A stretch of DNA of 10,600 bases from CAZQSL01 sp964595945 (GTDB lineage: Bacteria; UBP15; UBA6099; JAJRTR01), in assembly GCA_964595945.1 (NCBI GenBank), contig CAZQSL010000122.1, positions 1 to 10,600 on the forward strand, written 5' to 3'. Below are positions 1 through 6,085 of the stretch, in pieces. Each line of letters starts with the position of its first letter. The stretch's first letter is position 1. The notes under the pieces are model-generated. The model was not told where the DNA came from and did no database searches. It saw nothing but the letters and a program-made list of their open reading frames with translations. The translations under genes were made by a program, and so were the position numbers.

Positions 1-165
1 AGATCGTTGGCCGAGGATGTAGGGTCGTTGGCCACCTGAATGATCTTGGCGACTGGCCGGGGAGAAGCGGTTAAGCGATGAAATTTTTGGGAAGGGTGTG
101 GGAACGGTTGCTAATACGGGAATACCAATATGTTTTTTTGGGGACCAGAAAAGGCCTGAAGACAT
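1..165 (-). CDS. Uncertain partial ORF running off the left edge
   Basis: On the minus strand an ATG at 163-165 opens a frame with no stop for 55 codons to the window edge. The product is rich in Pro, Ser and Arg, starting MSSGLFWSPKKHIGIPVLAT, and matches no family I recognise. Near the edge a 21-nt in-frame repeat (9 bases at 4-12 and 25-33) gives two GQR units seven residues apart. There is no convincing ribosome binding site: GAGAG lies only one base before the ATG. It could be the start of a real gene downstream of the VOC gene, or chance. The neighbouring sequence to the left would decide. Confidence 0.18.
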   Translation of the reverse strand, partial: MSSGLFWSPKKHIGIPVLATVPTPFPKISSLNRFSPASRQDHSGGQRPYILGQRS

Positions 166-176
166 ACTCTCAATAT

Positions 177-206
177 TCACATCTTGTGGAAACAATCACA
201 TCTTGT
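177..206. repeat. Short direct repeat TCACATCTTGT x2
   Basis: Two perfect 11-bp copies lie at 177-187 and 196-206, 19 bp apart start to start, each preceded by a CAAT-like stretch. They sit just past the stop of the VOC gene and upstream of the doubtful left-edge ORF. They could be a binding site for a regulator of whatever lies to the left, or chance. Confidence 0.4.
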
Positions 207-219
207 CACCGCGCGCGGG

Positions 220-708
220 TCATGCTCGATCTGGCGATTGGGCGATGGCGCGTACGATGTCTGCGGGCATGAATGTCCGTGTGGCAACCGTTTCGATGTC
301 GAGTCCTTCGGATAGCAGACGGGATATGACCGACGTCATGGGTTCGCCGACTTCGACAATATGGCCGTCGGGATCAAATATGCGGAGCGTACGTTGGGCC
401 CAGGGCTGTTCGCGCATGGTGTGGATGAATGTTATGCCGGATGCAGTGAGAAGCTGTTCGGCCGCCGGAAGGTCTTCGGTCTCGAAGTACAGTTCGAAGT
501 TGTCACAGTTGAGCTTGTCCTGCTGATTGCGTGGTTGTGTGAAAATTGTCTGGTGAGCGTATTCTGATTGCCAGATGGCAAATCCGCTTTCATACGCGAC
601 ATGGACTTCAAGTGTCATGGTGGGATTTTGACCGAGGATGTTTTCGTAGAAATCGCGTGATTTCGGGATGTCGCTAACGAGGATGCAAGAAGAAACGAAC
701 TTGATCAT
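220..708 (-). CDS. VOC (glyoxalase/bleomycin-resistance/dioxygenase fold) family protein
   Basis: 162-residue protein of the vicinal oxygen chelate fold. The N-terminus has the usual layout: a beta strand, then DIPKSRDFYENILGQ (13-27), where the SxxFYxxxLG pattern marks the first beta-alpha-beta-beta-beta unit. The second unit has FELYFETEDL (71-80) and ends in DPDGHIVEVGE (112-122), whose Glu119 is the usual last metal ligand. Residues 124-157 form a helical tail (SVISRLLSEGLDIETVATRT, then MPADIVRAI) resembling a helix-turn-helix; from memory this tail recurs in a VOC subgroup of anaerobes. The substrate cannot be told: lyase, isomerase, antibiotic binding and sensing are all known in the fold. 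The ATG has GGAG seven bases upstream. The gene starts 27 bp after the diguanylate cyclase on the same strand, so the two probably share a transcript. Cytoplasmic; no signal peptide. Confidence 0.88.
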   Translation of the reverse strand: MIKFVSSCILVSDIPKSRDFYENILGQNPTMTLEVHVAYESGFAIWQSEYAHQTIFTQPRNQQDKLNCDNFELYFETEDLPAAEQLLTASGITFIHTMREQPWAQRTLRIFDPDGHIVEVGEPMTSVISRLLSEGLDIETVATRTFMPADIVRAIAQSPDRA

Positions 709-735
709 ATCATATCTCCGTGGTGTGGGAATTAA

Positions 736-1899
736 TTACCTGCGATAGACGTGCGATCTGTTGCGGCCGTTTTCTTTCGCGAAGTAAAGGGCCTGATCGG
801 CGAGAGTGATAAGAGTCTGCGGGTCTGGAGAGTGTTGTGGATGTAATGCTACGCCGAGGCTGATGGTGACTGGCAGCGAGACGTCGCCGTCCGCGGCGGT
901 GATAGTGAATGGCGAGGATTGGATGGCGACGCGGAATGCTTCCGCGCGGTCGAAGGCGGAATCGGGGGAGAGGCCGGATGAGATGATGGCCATTTCTTCA
1001 CCGCCGATGCGAAAGAGTTGTTCGTTTTCCGAGAGAGTGGCCTGAAGCCGAGAGGCGAGTGCGATGAGCACCTGATCACCCGCCGGGTGGCCGTAGGTGT
1101 CGTTGACAGATTTGAATCTGTCGATGTCAAGGATAATCACACCGAATGATGTGGCGCGATAGTGTGAGCGTTGGGCTTCGCGAGTGAGGCGCTGTTCGAA
1201 GTAGCGCCGGTTGAATATCCCCGTGAGCGCGTCGGTGCGGGCGAGCTGGTAAAGGAGTGAATTGTCGAGTGTGACACTTACGTAGTGGGCGATCGTGCTG
1301 AGAAATCGCCATTCGCCCTGGGCGTATTCGCGGTTGCGGTTTTTGCCGACCATCAGAAAGCCGAATTCGCGGTCTTTCGCCGAGAGTGGTATGAATGAAA
1401 GCTCCATGTTGCGGACTGGTTCGAGTTGTTCGAAATATGTGTTCCAGACATCGGAGACGATGATTTCGTCCCAGCGTGTGGAGTCATTGATGGGTATGTC
1501 CATTTTGAGGTTGACGGAGACGATGTCCTGGGACTGGCCGGATGAGACGTAGTTGAGGATGAGTTCGTCGTGGAGACCGTAGACGCCGATGAGGCAAAAT
1601 TTCACGACGCGGAAAAACTCGGAAATGAGTTCGACGACTTTTTCGCCGATTTCATCCCAGTCCATGGAAAAGGTGATCTTGCGGATGACGGTGTAGAGCA
1701 GGTTAAGCTCGCGCTCTTTTTCGTCGAGCATGTTCATGACTTCGGCTGAGTGGTCGATCACTTCGGCGATGATGCGTTTGAGTGCCGCGAGGTCGCCTTG
1801 CTGGTCGCCGAGGTATGCTTCGATATCAGTCATTTGAGTTCCGATACCTGCGCTGCTGTTTATGCCAGAGACTATGAATCCACCCGAGGGTATATTCAT
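736..1899 (-). CDS. GAF-GGDEF protein, putative diguanylate cyclase
   Basis: 387 residues from the chosen start. The frame stays open to 1971, but the ATG at 1897-1899 has AGGA seven bases upstream; the next in-frame ATG (1831-1833) has a weaker site. Residues about 29-71 are charged and probably coiled-coil. Residues about 71-216 look like a GAF sensor domain, and 221-387 are a GGDEF domain with DALTGIFNRRYF (223-234), LDIDRFKSVNDTYGHPAGD (257-275) and a C-terminal ADQALYFAKENGRN. GGDEF enzymes condense two GTP into cyclic di-GMP, a second messenger for biofilm and motility. The active-site loop reads GGEEM (299-303), not GGEEF. The RxxD product-inhibition site is replaced by SENE, so feedback inhibition is probably absent. 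No membrane segment, so a soluble sensor; the GAF ligand is unknown. The other metal- and GTP-binding motifs look intact, so activity is likely but unproven. Confidence 0.93.
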   Translation of the reverse strand: MNIPSGGFIVSGINSSAGIGTQMTDIEAYLGDQQGDLAALKRIIAEVIDHSAEVMNMLDEKERELNLLYTVIRKITFSMDWDEIGEKVVELISEFFRVVKFCLIGVYGLHDELILNYVSSGQSQDIVSVNLKMDIPINDSTRWDEIIVSDVWNTYFEQLEPVRNMELSFIPLSAKDREFGFLMVGKNRNREYAQGEWRFLSTIAHYVSVTLDNSLLYQLARTDALTGIFNRRYFEQRLTREAQRSHYRATSFGVIILDIDRFKSVNDTYGHPAGDQVLIALASRLQATLSENEQLFRIGGEEMAIISSGLSPDSAFDRAEAFRVAIQSSPFTITAADGDVSLPVTISLGVALHPQHSPDPQTLITLADQALYFAKENGRNRSHVYRR

Positions 1900-2233
1900 C
1901 AAATTTTCCTGACTTCTTGTTGTGTCACGCAATTCGCGCCGGCAGGTGATGGCGGGACAAGGGCAGTACAAGGAGCGCTGGAGACGCCAGTGTGTCTGTA
2001 GTGGCGCGAGGGCTGGCTGTTGGACAAGTTGTCATCAGACAGAACGATTTTATCAAATTTTTGCGGTTAGGAAAAGGGTTGGGATGAGAAAGTTGACGCG
2101 TGTGTGAAACCGGCAAAAATGTGCGAAATATCAGGGTTTTATATGCAGATTGCCATGTCTGGCGAAAGGAAGCGAAAGCGCGCCCTTTTGAGGGGGCGCG
2201 CCGTGGTGTTTTGGTGATGAAAGTGATATGAGA
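1900..2233. other. Intergenic region upstream of the cyclase gene
   Basis: 334 bp lie between the cyclase start and the stop of the GH4 gene. No convincing gene is present; the short frames have no good ribosome binding site. It holds the GC hairpin at 2178-2201 (listed separately). A GATAAAAT box on the minus strand at 2047-2054 could be a -10 for the cyclase gene, giving a leader of about 140 nt, but no matching -35 is visible. The rest shows nothing recognisable. Confidence 0.5.
2178..2201 (-). terminator. Probable rho-independent terminator of the GH4 gene
   Basis: An 8-bp all-GC perfect stem (2178-2185 with 2194-2201) has an 8-nt loop. In the leftward transcript it is followed by an interrupted U tract (TTTCGCTTCCTTTCG). 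It lies 32 bp past the GH4 stop codon, in the expected place and orientation. The broken U tract lowers confidence in the mechanism, though not in the hairpin. Confidence 0.65.
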
Positions 2234-3508
2234 TCAGAAGGGAAGGAGATCGGCCTGGAGTTTGATCATTTCGTCGAACATGCGGCGGCAGGCGTCTGTG
2301 CTTGGGGGTGCGAGGGGATCGGCCTTGAGGGCTTCGAAGGCGAGTTCGGGGTCTTTCTGAAGGGCGGAATCGACGATGAGTGACTGGATTTCGAATTGCG
2401 GGCGGATGTATTCGGCGAGGCATTCGGCGATTTCCGGGACCTGTGAGGGGACGAGTTCGCCGCCCTGAGCGGTGGCCGGCACTTCGACCATTGTGTCGTC
2501 GGGCAGATTGGGGATGTATCCTTTGTTGGGTACGTTGATTGCGTTGAATTCTTCATATTCCCTGGTGTGGAGGGCGGTGATGATCGGGATGGCTTCTTCG
2601 CCGGAGAGGGGTAGTATTTTTGCGGGGATGGGGATGAGTCCCTTGCCGTAGAGTTCGGTGAGTTTGTATCGGATGGCGCCTTCGTGTTCGAAGAAAGAAT
2701 GGAATGGGATGAGTGGTTTTACGTGATCTGGTGAGAATGGGAGATATTCGGCGAGGTGGCTGTCGCTTGTGGTGGGGAACAGGTCGAATTTGTCGAAGCA
2801 GTATCTGACGAGGGGGCTGTAGAGGAAGGGGAAGAGTTTGAAGTGTTTTCTGAGTTTCGGATAGAGGTCTTCGCCGGTGTCGGCGTTGTTGATTTCGTAG
2901 AACCATGTGAAGTGGTTCATGCCTGAGGCTTTGGCTTCGATTTTGGAGGGAGGGATGAGGAGATTTTTTGCGATGCGCATGATGCCGCCGAGGAATTCGT
3001 GGCAAAGGCCGACGTTTTTGAGTTTTGTGCCTCTGTTGATGGCGAGGGTGACGCGGCTCATGGGGTTGGTGAGATTGATGAGGAATGCTTCCGGGACGAC
3101 GTTTTCGACTTCCTTGCAGATGCTGAGGACATTGGTGATGCTGCGTAGAGAGTGGAAGACGGCGCCGGGGCCGCCGTTTTCGCCCATGACTTGGGGCGAT
3201 CCGTATTTGCGGGGGATTTCGTAGTCTTCGGTCCAGTGTTGCCATCTGCCTTTTTCGGCTGAGACGAGGACGTATTCGGCGCCTTCGAGACCGCGAGCGA
3301 GGGATGTTTCGCCTTCGATTGTGATGGGGTTGCCGAGTTGGTCATTGAGCTTGTCGGCGGTTGCGCGGGCGTGGTCGAGCTTGTCCTGCGCCATGTCGAT
3401 GAGCATCAGGGTGCCGCCGTGCAGTGCCTCGGATTTCAGGATGTCATAGGTCATGACCGGGCCGAAAGACATTCCGCCGGCTCCGACGAGTGCGATTTTT
3501 GGTCCCAT
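2234..3508 (-). CDS. Glycoside hydrolase family 4 (NAD+/metal-dependent alpha-glycosidase)
   Basis: 424-residue GH4 protein. This family cleaves glycosides by an unusual route: NAD+ transiently oxidises C3, and a divalent metal (often Mn2+) aids elimination. Visible here are a Rossmann nucleotide loop (VGAGGMSFGP, 8-17), a second-strand acidic end (LID, 36-38), GENGGPGAVFHSLRS (109-123), NLTNPMSR (145-152), CHEF (169-172) and MNHFTW (197-202). Cys169 and His199 are the expected metal ligands. In GH4 the residues after Cys track specificity: CHE is typical of alpha-glucosidases, CHS of alpha-galactosidases, CHG of alpha-glucuronidases, and CN-type of phospho-glycosidases. CHEF thus suggests a non-phosphorylated alpha-glucoside. 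The protein is shorter than well-known alpha-glucosidases of about 480 residues, so the exact substrate is open. The ATG has GGGGAGG five bases upstream. No signal peptide, so cytoplasmic. No sugar transporter or regulator lies nearby. Confidence 0.93.
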   Translation of the reverse strand: MGPKIALVGAGGMSFGPVMTYDILKSEALHGGTLMLIDMAQDKLDHARATADKLNDQLGNPITIEGETSLARGLEGAEYVLVSAEKGRWQHWTEDYEIPRKYGSPQVMGENGGPGAVFHSLRSITNVLSICKEVENVVPEAFLINLTNPMSRVTLAINRGTKLKNVGLCHEFLGGIMRIAKNLLIPPSKIEAKASGMNHFTWFYEINNADTGEDLYPKLRKHFKLFPFLYSPLVRYCFDKFDLFPTTSDSHLAEYLPFSPDHVKPLIPFHSFFEHEGAIRYKLTELYGKGLIPIPAKILPLSGEEAIPIITALHTREYEEFNAINVPNKGYIPNLPDDTMVEVPATAQGGELVPSQVPEIAECLAEYIRPQFEIQSLIVDSALQKDPELAFEALKADPLAPPSTDACRRMFDEMIKLQADLLPF

Positions 3509-3562
3509 TGTTGCCTCCCCAGAAAAGATGGTTTTCGGCGTGTTAAGCCGTATTTGTTTTCG

Positions 3563-3578
3563 CGCCCCGGTTGGGGCG
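3563..3578 (-). other. GC-rich hairpin between the outer-membrane and GH4 genes
   Basis: A 6-bp perfect GC stem (3563-3568 with 3573-3578) closes a four-base loop. It sits in the 135-bp gap after the outer-membrane gene and about 55 bp before the GH4 start, both read leftward. No U tract follows, so it is not a classical terminator. It could slow or attenuate read-through, protect an mRNA end, or mean little. Confidence 0.35.
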
Positions 3579-3643
3579 GGATGATGACTGTGTCGATGGT
3601 GTTGGCGGCGGGCGTCGACGGGACGCTGTGTGTGTCGCGCGGC

Positions 3644-4417
3644 CTATTTTTTGAGCTGGAGCTGAGATATTGCCGATATGCCGAACCAGAGTTCGTCATC
3701 AGCCCTGTTGACACGGTTGTCGGGGCAGAGGGCATAGTTGACTGATGGGATGACAAACACGGTGCCGACTTTCATCGTGGATGATACGGAGAGGGTCACG
3801 TCGGTGACGCCGGGTTCCGTGCCCCAGTAGCCGTCCGAGTAGCCGCCGCTGAGTGAAAAGTCGAGTGTGCGATTGTTGCTGACTGGCACTGTGTGGCTGA
3901 TGCCTGCCGTCGTATAGTAGCCGGCTCCGGCTCCGAAGTCGGCAAACACCATGACTGAGGGGGCAAGTATCACTTTGGGAAACGCGATGCCCGCATAGGC
4001 TTCGATAGTGTCCTGATCGGATTTCGGGAAGGCGTAGTATGTGAGGCCGAACGATGTTTCATAGCCTTCGGACTGGGATTTCGTGTAGTCCCACGTCACG
4101 TCGACTTCATCGAGGTCGTGCGAATCATCGAGGCCTGCCGAACCCCAGATATTGAGACTCTGCCCCGAATTGCCCCAATAGAAAGTCACGCCGGGCTGTA
4201 TCGCGTCTTCGTTGTCCTTGGCGCATTTTTCGGCGTTGGTGCAAGTGTATTCCTGATAGCGGGCAGTGTCCTGCATATCCATGCCACGCCAGATGTAGCG
4301 TGAGTTGTATGTCACCTCGGCATAGGTGTCAATGTCATACGAAGCCGCCGGCGCAGTAGCGGAAAACGCTGCCGCTGCCGCAAATGCCATCAGAGTTGCT
4401 GTAAGTATTTTTTTCAT
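3644..4417 (-). CDS. Secreted protein, probable outer-membrane beta-barrel (TorF-like)
   Basis: 257 residues from the ATG at 4415-4417, chosen over the longer frame to 4525 because it begins a clear signal peptide: MKK, a hydrophobic Ala-rich core, then APAA|SYDID near residue 25. It also has GGGGA six bases upstream. The mature part is rich in Tyr, Trp, Gly, Asp and Ser with alternating hydrophobic strands (for example TYAEVTYNSRYIWRGMDMQD near the start and YYTTAGISHTV later), as in beta-barrels. The opening 'tYnSrYiwRG' pattern and overall make-up resemble the TorF/Gcw_chp putative porins, but I place it there only tentatively. A cysteine pair (YTCTNAEKC) could form a disulfide. The C-terminus ends QLQLKK rather than the aromatic residue usual for outer-membrane barrels. 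It has its own promoter. A periplasmic beta protein is the main alternative. Confidence 0.82.
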   Translation of the reverse strand: MKKILTATLMAFAAAAAFSATAPAASYDIDTYAEVTYNSRYIWRGMDMQDTARYQEYTCTNAEKCAKDNEDAIQPGVTFYWGNSGQSLNIWGSAGLDDSHDLDEVDVTWDYTKSQSEGYETSFGLTYYAFPKSDQDTIEAYAGIAFPKVILAPSVMVFADFGAGAGYYTTAGISHTVPVSNNRTLDFSLSGGYSDGYWGTEPGVTDVTLSVSSTMKVGTVFVIPSVNYALCPDNRVNRADDELWFGISAISQLQLKK

Positions 4418-4488
4418 AAGTGATCCCCGTCTCATGGAGTGCATGTCTGATGCCGGTGATGTCCAGGCACGCTGATATACTGTATTGT

Positions 4489-4518
4489 ATATTACGTTAT
4501 GTCTAAATGGAATGTCAA
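4489..4518 (-). promoter_or_regulatory. Sigma70-like promoter of the outer-membrane gene
   Basis: On the minus strand a perfect TTGACA (4513-4518) stands 18 bp from TAATAT (4489-4494). Transcription would start near 4482, giving a leader of about 65 nt before the ATG at 4417. This supports the short start, since the frame upstream of 4482 would not be transcribed from here. Confidence 0.6.
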
Positions 4519-4556
4519 CACACATCTTGACGGTGCACGGTCTCCGTGTCAGTCGA

Positions 4557-4586
4557 TTTTCATCATCGGACAGGATATGGTATAAT
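4557..4586 (+). promoter_or_regulatory. Extended -10 promoter of the metallophosphoesterase gene
   Basis: A perfect extended -10, TGGTATAAT (4578-4586), has a weak -35 TTTTCA (4557-4562) at 18 bp. Start would be near 4593, giving a leader of about 47 nt. It is divergent to the promoter at 4489-4518, with the two -35 boxes about 40 bp apart, so one regulator could touch both. Confidence 0.65.
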
Positions 4587-4639
4587 CATCCACCACAGCC
4601 GCAGTTATCACAAGACATGCCGGGCAGGAGGCGCTACAG

Positions 4640-5485
4640 ATGACCGACAAGACCACAAAGCCAATTATCCTCACGTCAGATTTGCACGCCGATCGCTGGG
4701 ACTCCTCGCGCCGTCGCAGCTTTTTCGAATTCGTCGACTTTGTCAAGGGACGCGCTGCAGAGTTTTACATACTTGGCGATATCTTCGACTTTCCCGCTCT
4801 CAAAGGCAACGGCATCTGGCCCCAGCACAAGGAACTCATCACGCGTCTGCTCTCCATTTCACGTTCAGGCATCCCCTTTACCTATCTTGTCGGCAATCAC
4901 GACCTTTCGCTTCGCGGCATCGAAATCGCCGAGTCCAACTTCATCATGACCTATAGCGATGACAAGCATCCCCTCGAACGCTCATTCCACGGACACCACG
5001 CATATATGGAACATGGCCATTTCCACGATCCCCTCTTTCAGGATCATATATACGATGCCATCGACTTTCTCCGCACCGTCACCGGCCAGGCTGTCGACCA
5101 GCACGCCGTAGACTTCATGAAAGACGTTGTCCGCATCTTCCAGCGCCAGCCAAAACACAAACAACTTCCCAGACACAAAAAGGCCGAACAGGAGATGGGC
5201 GTCCCCGAGCGCTTTCTGAAAATTTGGGAGCAAGCCGCCGAACAGGCATGCAAACAAAAAGGCTACGACATCATCCTCTATGGCCACACACATGCCCCCG
5301 CAATACTGGAAATGACCGGAGGGCGTCAGTGGTATGTCAACACCGGCGACTGGGCCATCCATTCCACATACGTCGAAATCACGCCTGCCGGCATCGCTCT
5401 CAAGGACTGGATCACCAAAAAGACTCTTCGCGATGTCCGTTTCCCCGCACCGTCCGCAGGAGCTAAAGCAGCATCAATCAAGTAG
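4640..5485 (+). CDS. LpxH-like calcineurin-type metallophosphoesterase
   Basis: 281 residues with the complete dinuclear metallophosphoesterase set: SDLH (13-16), GDIFD (46-50), GNHD (85-88), GHFHD (126-130) and GHTHAP (215-220), then VNTGDW. The order and the 'LGDIFD' form resemble UDP-2,3-diacylglucosamine diphosphatase (LpxH), which cleaves the pyrophosphate of UDP-2,3-diacylglucosamine to lipid X in lipid A synthesis at the cytoplasmic face of the inner membrane. It is longer than typical LpxH (about 240 residues); the extra length is mainly a charged, probably helical stretch at about 131-205, where LpxH carries its lipid-binding cap. No other lpx gene is in view, so a related phosphoesterase function remains possible. 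AGGAGG (4626-4631) lies eight bases before the ATG. Transcribed alone, from the promoter at 4557-4586. Confidence 0.88.
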   Translation: MTDKTTKPIILTSDLHADRWDSSRRRSFFEFVDFVKGRAAEFYILGDIFDFPALKGNGIWPQHKELITRLLSISRSGIPFTYLVGNHDLSLRGIEIAESNFIMTYSDDKHPLERSFHGHHAYMEHGHFHDPLFQDHIYDAIDFLRTVTGQAVDQHAVDFMKDVVRIFQRQPKHKQLPRHKKAEQEMGVPERFLKIWEQAAEQACKQKGYDIILYGHTHAPAILEMTGGRQWYVNTGDWAIHSTYVEITPAGIALKDWITKKTLRDVRFPAPSAGAKAASIK

Positions 5486-5499
5486 TCTCCGACTATTTT
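5481..5499 (+). terminator. Weak terminator-like hairpin after the phosphoesterase gene
   Basis: A stem of about 7 bp (5481-5487 with 5491-5497, one G-U pair, 3-base loop) overlaps the TAG stop codon and ends in a run of four T. The stem is AT-rich and short, so any termination would be inefficient. Confidence 0.25.
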
Positions 5500-5640
5500 C
5501 ACAATGACTATCTCTTGAGGCGCGTAAGGGTCTGCCGTGAAATACTGACGCATCAAGTTTTGTCTTCTGCCCGTTTTCACTTCGCTTGCCCTGTTGGGCG
5601 CTTACACCGATCCGCAGCCATACGTATAAAGACGGCGGGT

Positions 5641-5652
5641 GCGGATATCCGC
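5641..5652. repeat. 12-bp perfect palindrome GCGGATATCCGC
   Basis: A self-complementary 12-mer with no spacer. A GGCGG at 5634-5638 can also pair with CCGCC at 5649-5653, giving an alternative hairpin. It may be a protein-binding site or the relic of a repeat unit; no nearby gene start explains it. Confidence 0.45.
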
Positions 5653-5747
5653 CAAAAGCCCCGTTATTCATGTAACTTCCGCGAATCGTGAAGATATTGC
5701 ATTTCGGTTTATTTTGCCACTGAGACATGCAACATTGAAAGCGTCTT

Positions 5748-5762
5748 GATTATGGGATAATC
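5748..5762. repeat. Inverted repeat GATTAT-GGG-ATAATC
   Basis: Perfect 6-bp arms around a 3-bp centre, with operator-like geometry. The same half-site recurs in the inverted repeat at 5934-5970. Confidence 0.5.
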
Positions 5763-5830
5763 CGGCGCAATCCTGGTGCGTTTCTGACTTTTCCATCACA
5801 TAACACGATGATCCTTCGTATCAGTTTTTT

Positions 5831-5863
5831 GATTGGACACATATTTTCATATACGATTGGACA
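5831..5863. repeat. Direct repeat GATTGGACA x2
   Basis: Nine-base copies lie at 5831-5839 and 5855-5863, 24 bp apart. On the minus strand, in the doubtful frame 5750-5947, the spacing equals eight codons and gives two CPI tripeptides. Confidence 0.4.
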
Positions 5864-5933
5864 AACTGTCGTATTGCCGGTGAACTTGTTCGTTTGTGCA
5901 TTCCTAATATATTGATAACGACGAATAAACCTC

Positions 5934-5970
5934 CTGATTATCTCCAATACTGAGTTTCAGGGATAATCAG
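5934..5970. repeat. Inverted repeat CTGATTATC ... GATAATCAG
   Basis: Perfect 9-bp arms (5934-5942 and 5962-5970), extendable to 11 bp with one G-T pair, enclose about 15 bp. It could be a hairpin in RNA or a two-half-site operator. No T tract follows on either strand, so it is not a terminator. A cryptic AGGAGG on the minus strand (5930-5935) touches its left edge. Confidence 0.5.
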
Positions 5971-6041
5971 TTAGATATGATAATTTCGCATGATGAACCA
6001 TCTTGTGGATAAATTACTCAGTTGGATTTATGTTTTTGGAC

Positions 6042-6085
6042 AAAAAAAAGAGTCGAGTCACGCTTGAGTTGAAGTTGGCTCGACT
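6042..6085 (-). terminator. Rho-independent terminator of the carboxypeptidase transcript
   Basis: In leftward RNA a 10-bp stem (6076-6085 with 6051-6060, one G-U pair) with a 15-nt loop is followed by C and then eight U (6042-6049). It lies about 80 bp past the stop of the M14 gene and likely ends the whole leftward series of three genes. Confidence 0.8.

Noticed and set aside
2092..2120. TTGACG on the plus strand as a possible rightward promoter
   Set aside because: No fitting -10 is seen at 16-18 bp and no rightward gene follows.
2553..3245. 230-codon leftward frame inside the GH4 gene
   Set aside because: It is out of frame with the GH4 enzyme, and its Arg/His/Pro-rich product is typical of a shifted reading of C-rich codons.
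4418..4525. Longer N-terminus for the outer-membrane protein
   Set aside because: The extra 36 residues would place the signal peptide internally and lie upstream of or across the promoter; the ATG at 4417 has its own ribosome site.
5945..5947. TTG start for a 65-codon leftward ORF (5750-5947)
   Set aside because: No ribosome binding site precedes it and the product is unrecognised; reported only as a possible remnant.
6004..6012. Perfect DnaA-box sequence (TTATCCACA, minus strand) in an AT-rich gap
   Set aside because: Only one box is seen and no dnaA, dnaN or gidA-type neighbours are present. A cluster would be expected for an origin, so chance is the simplest explanation.
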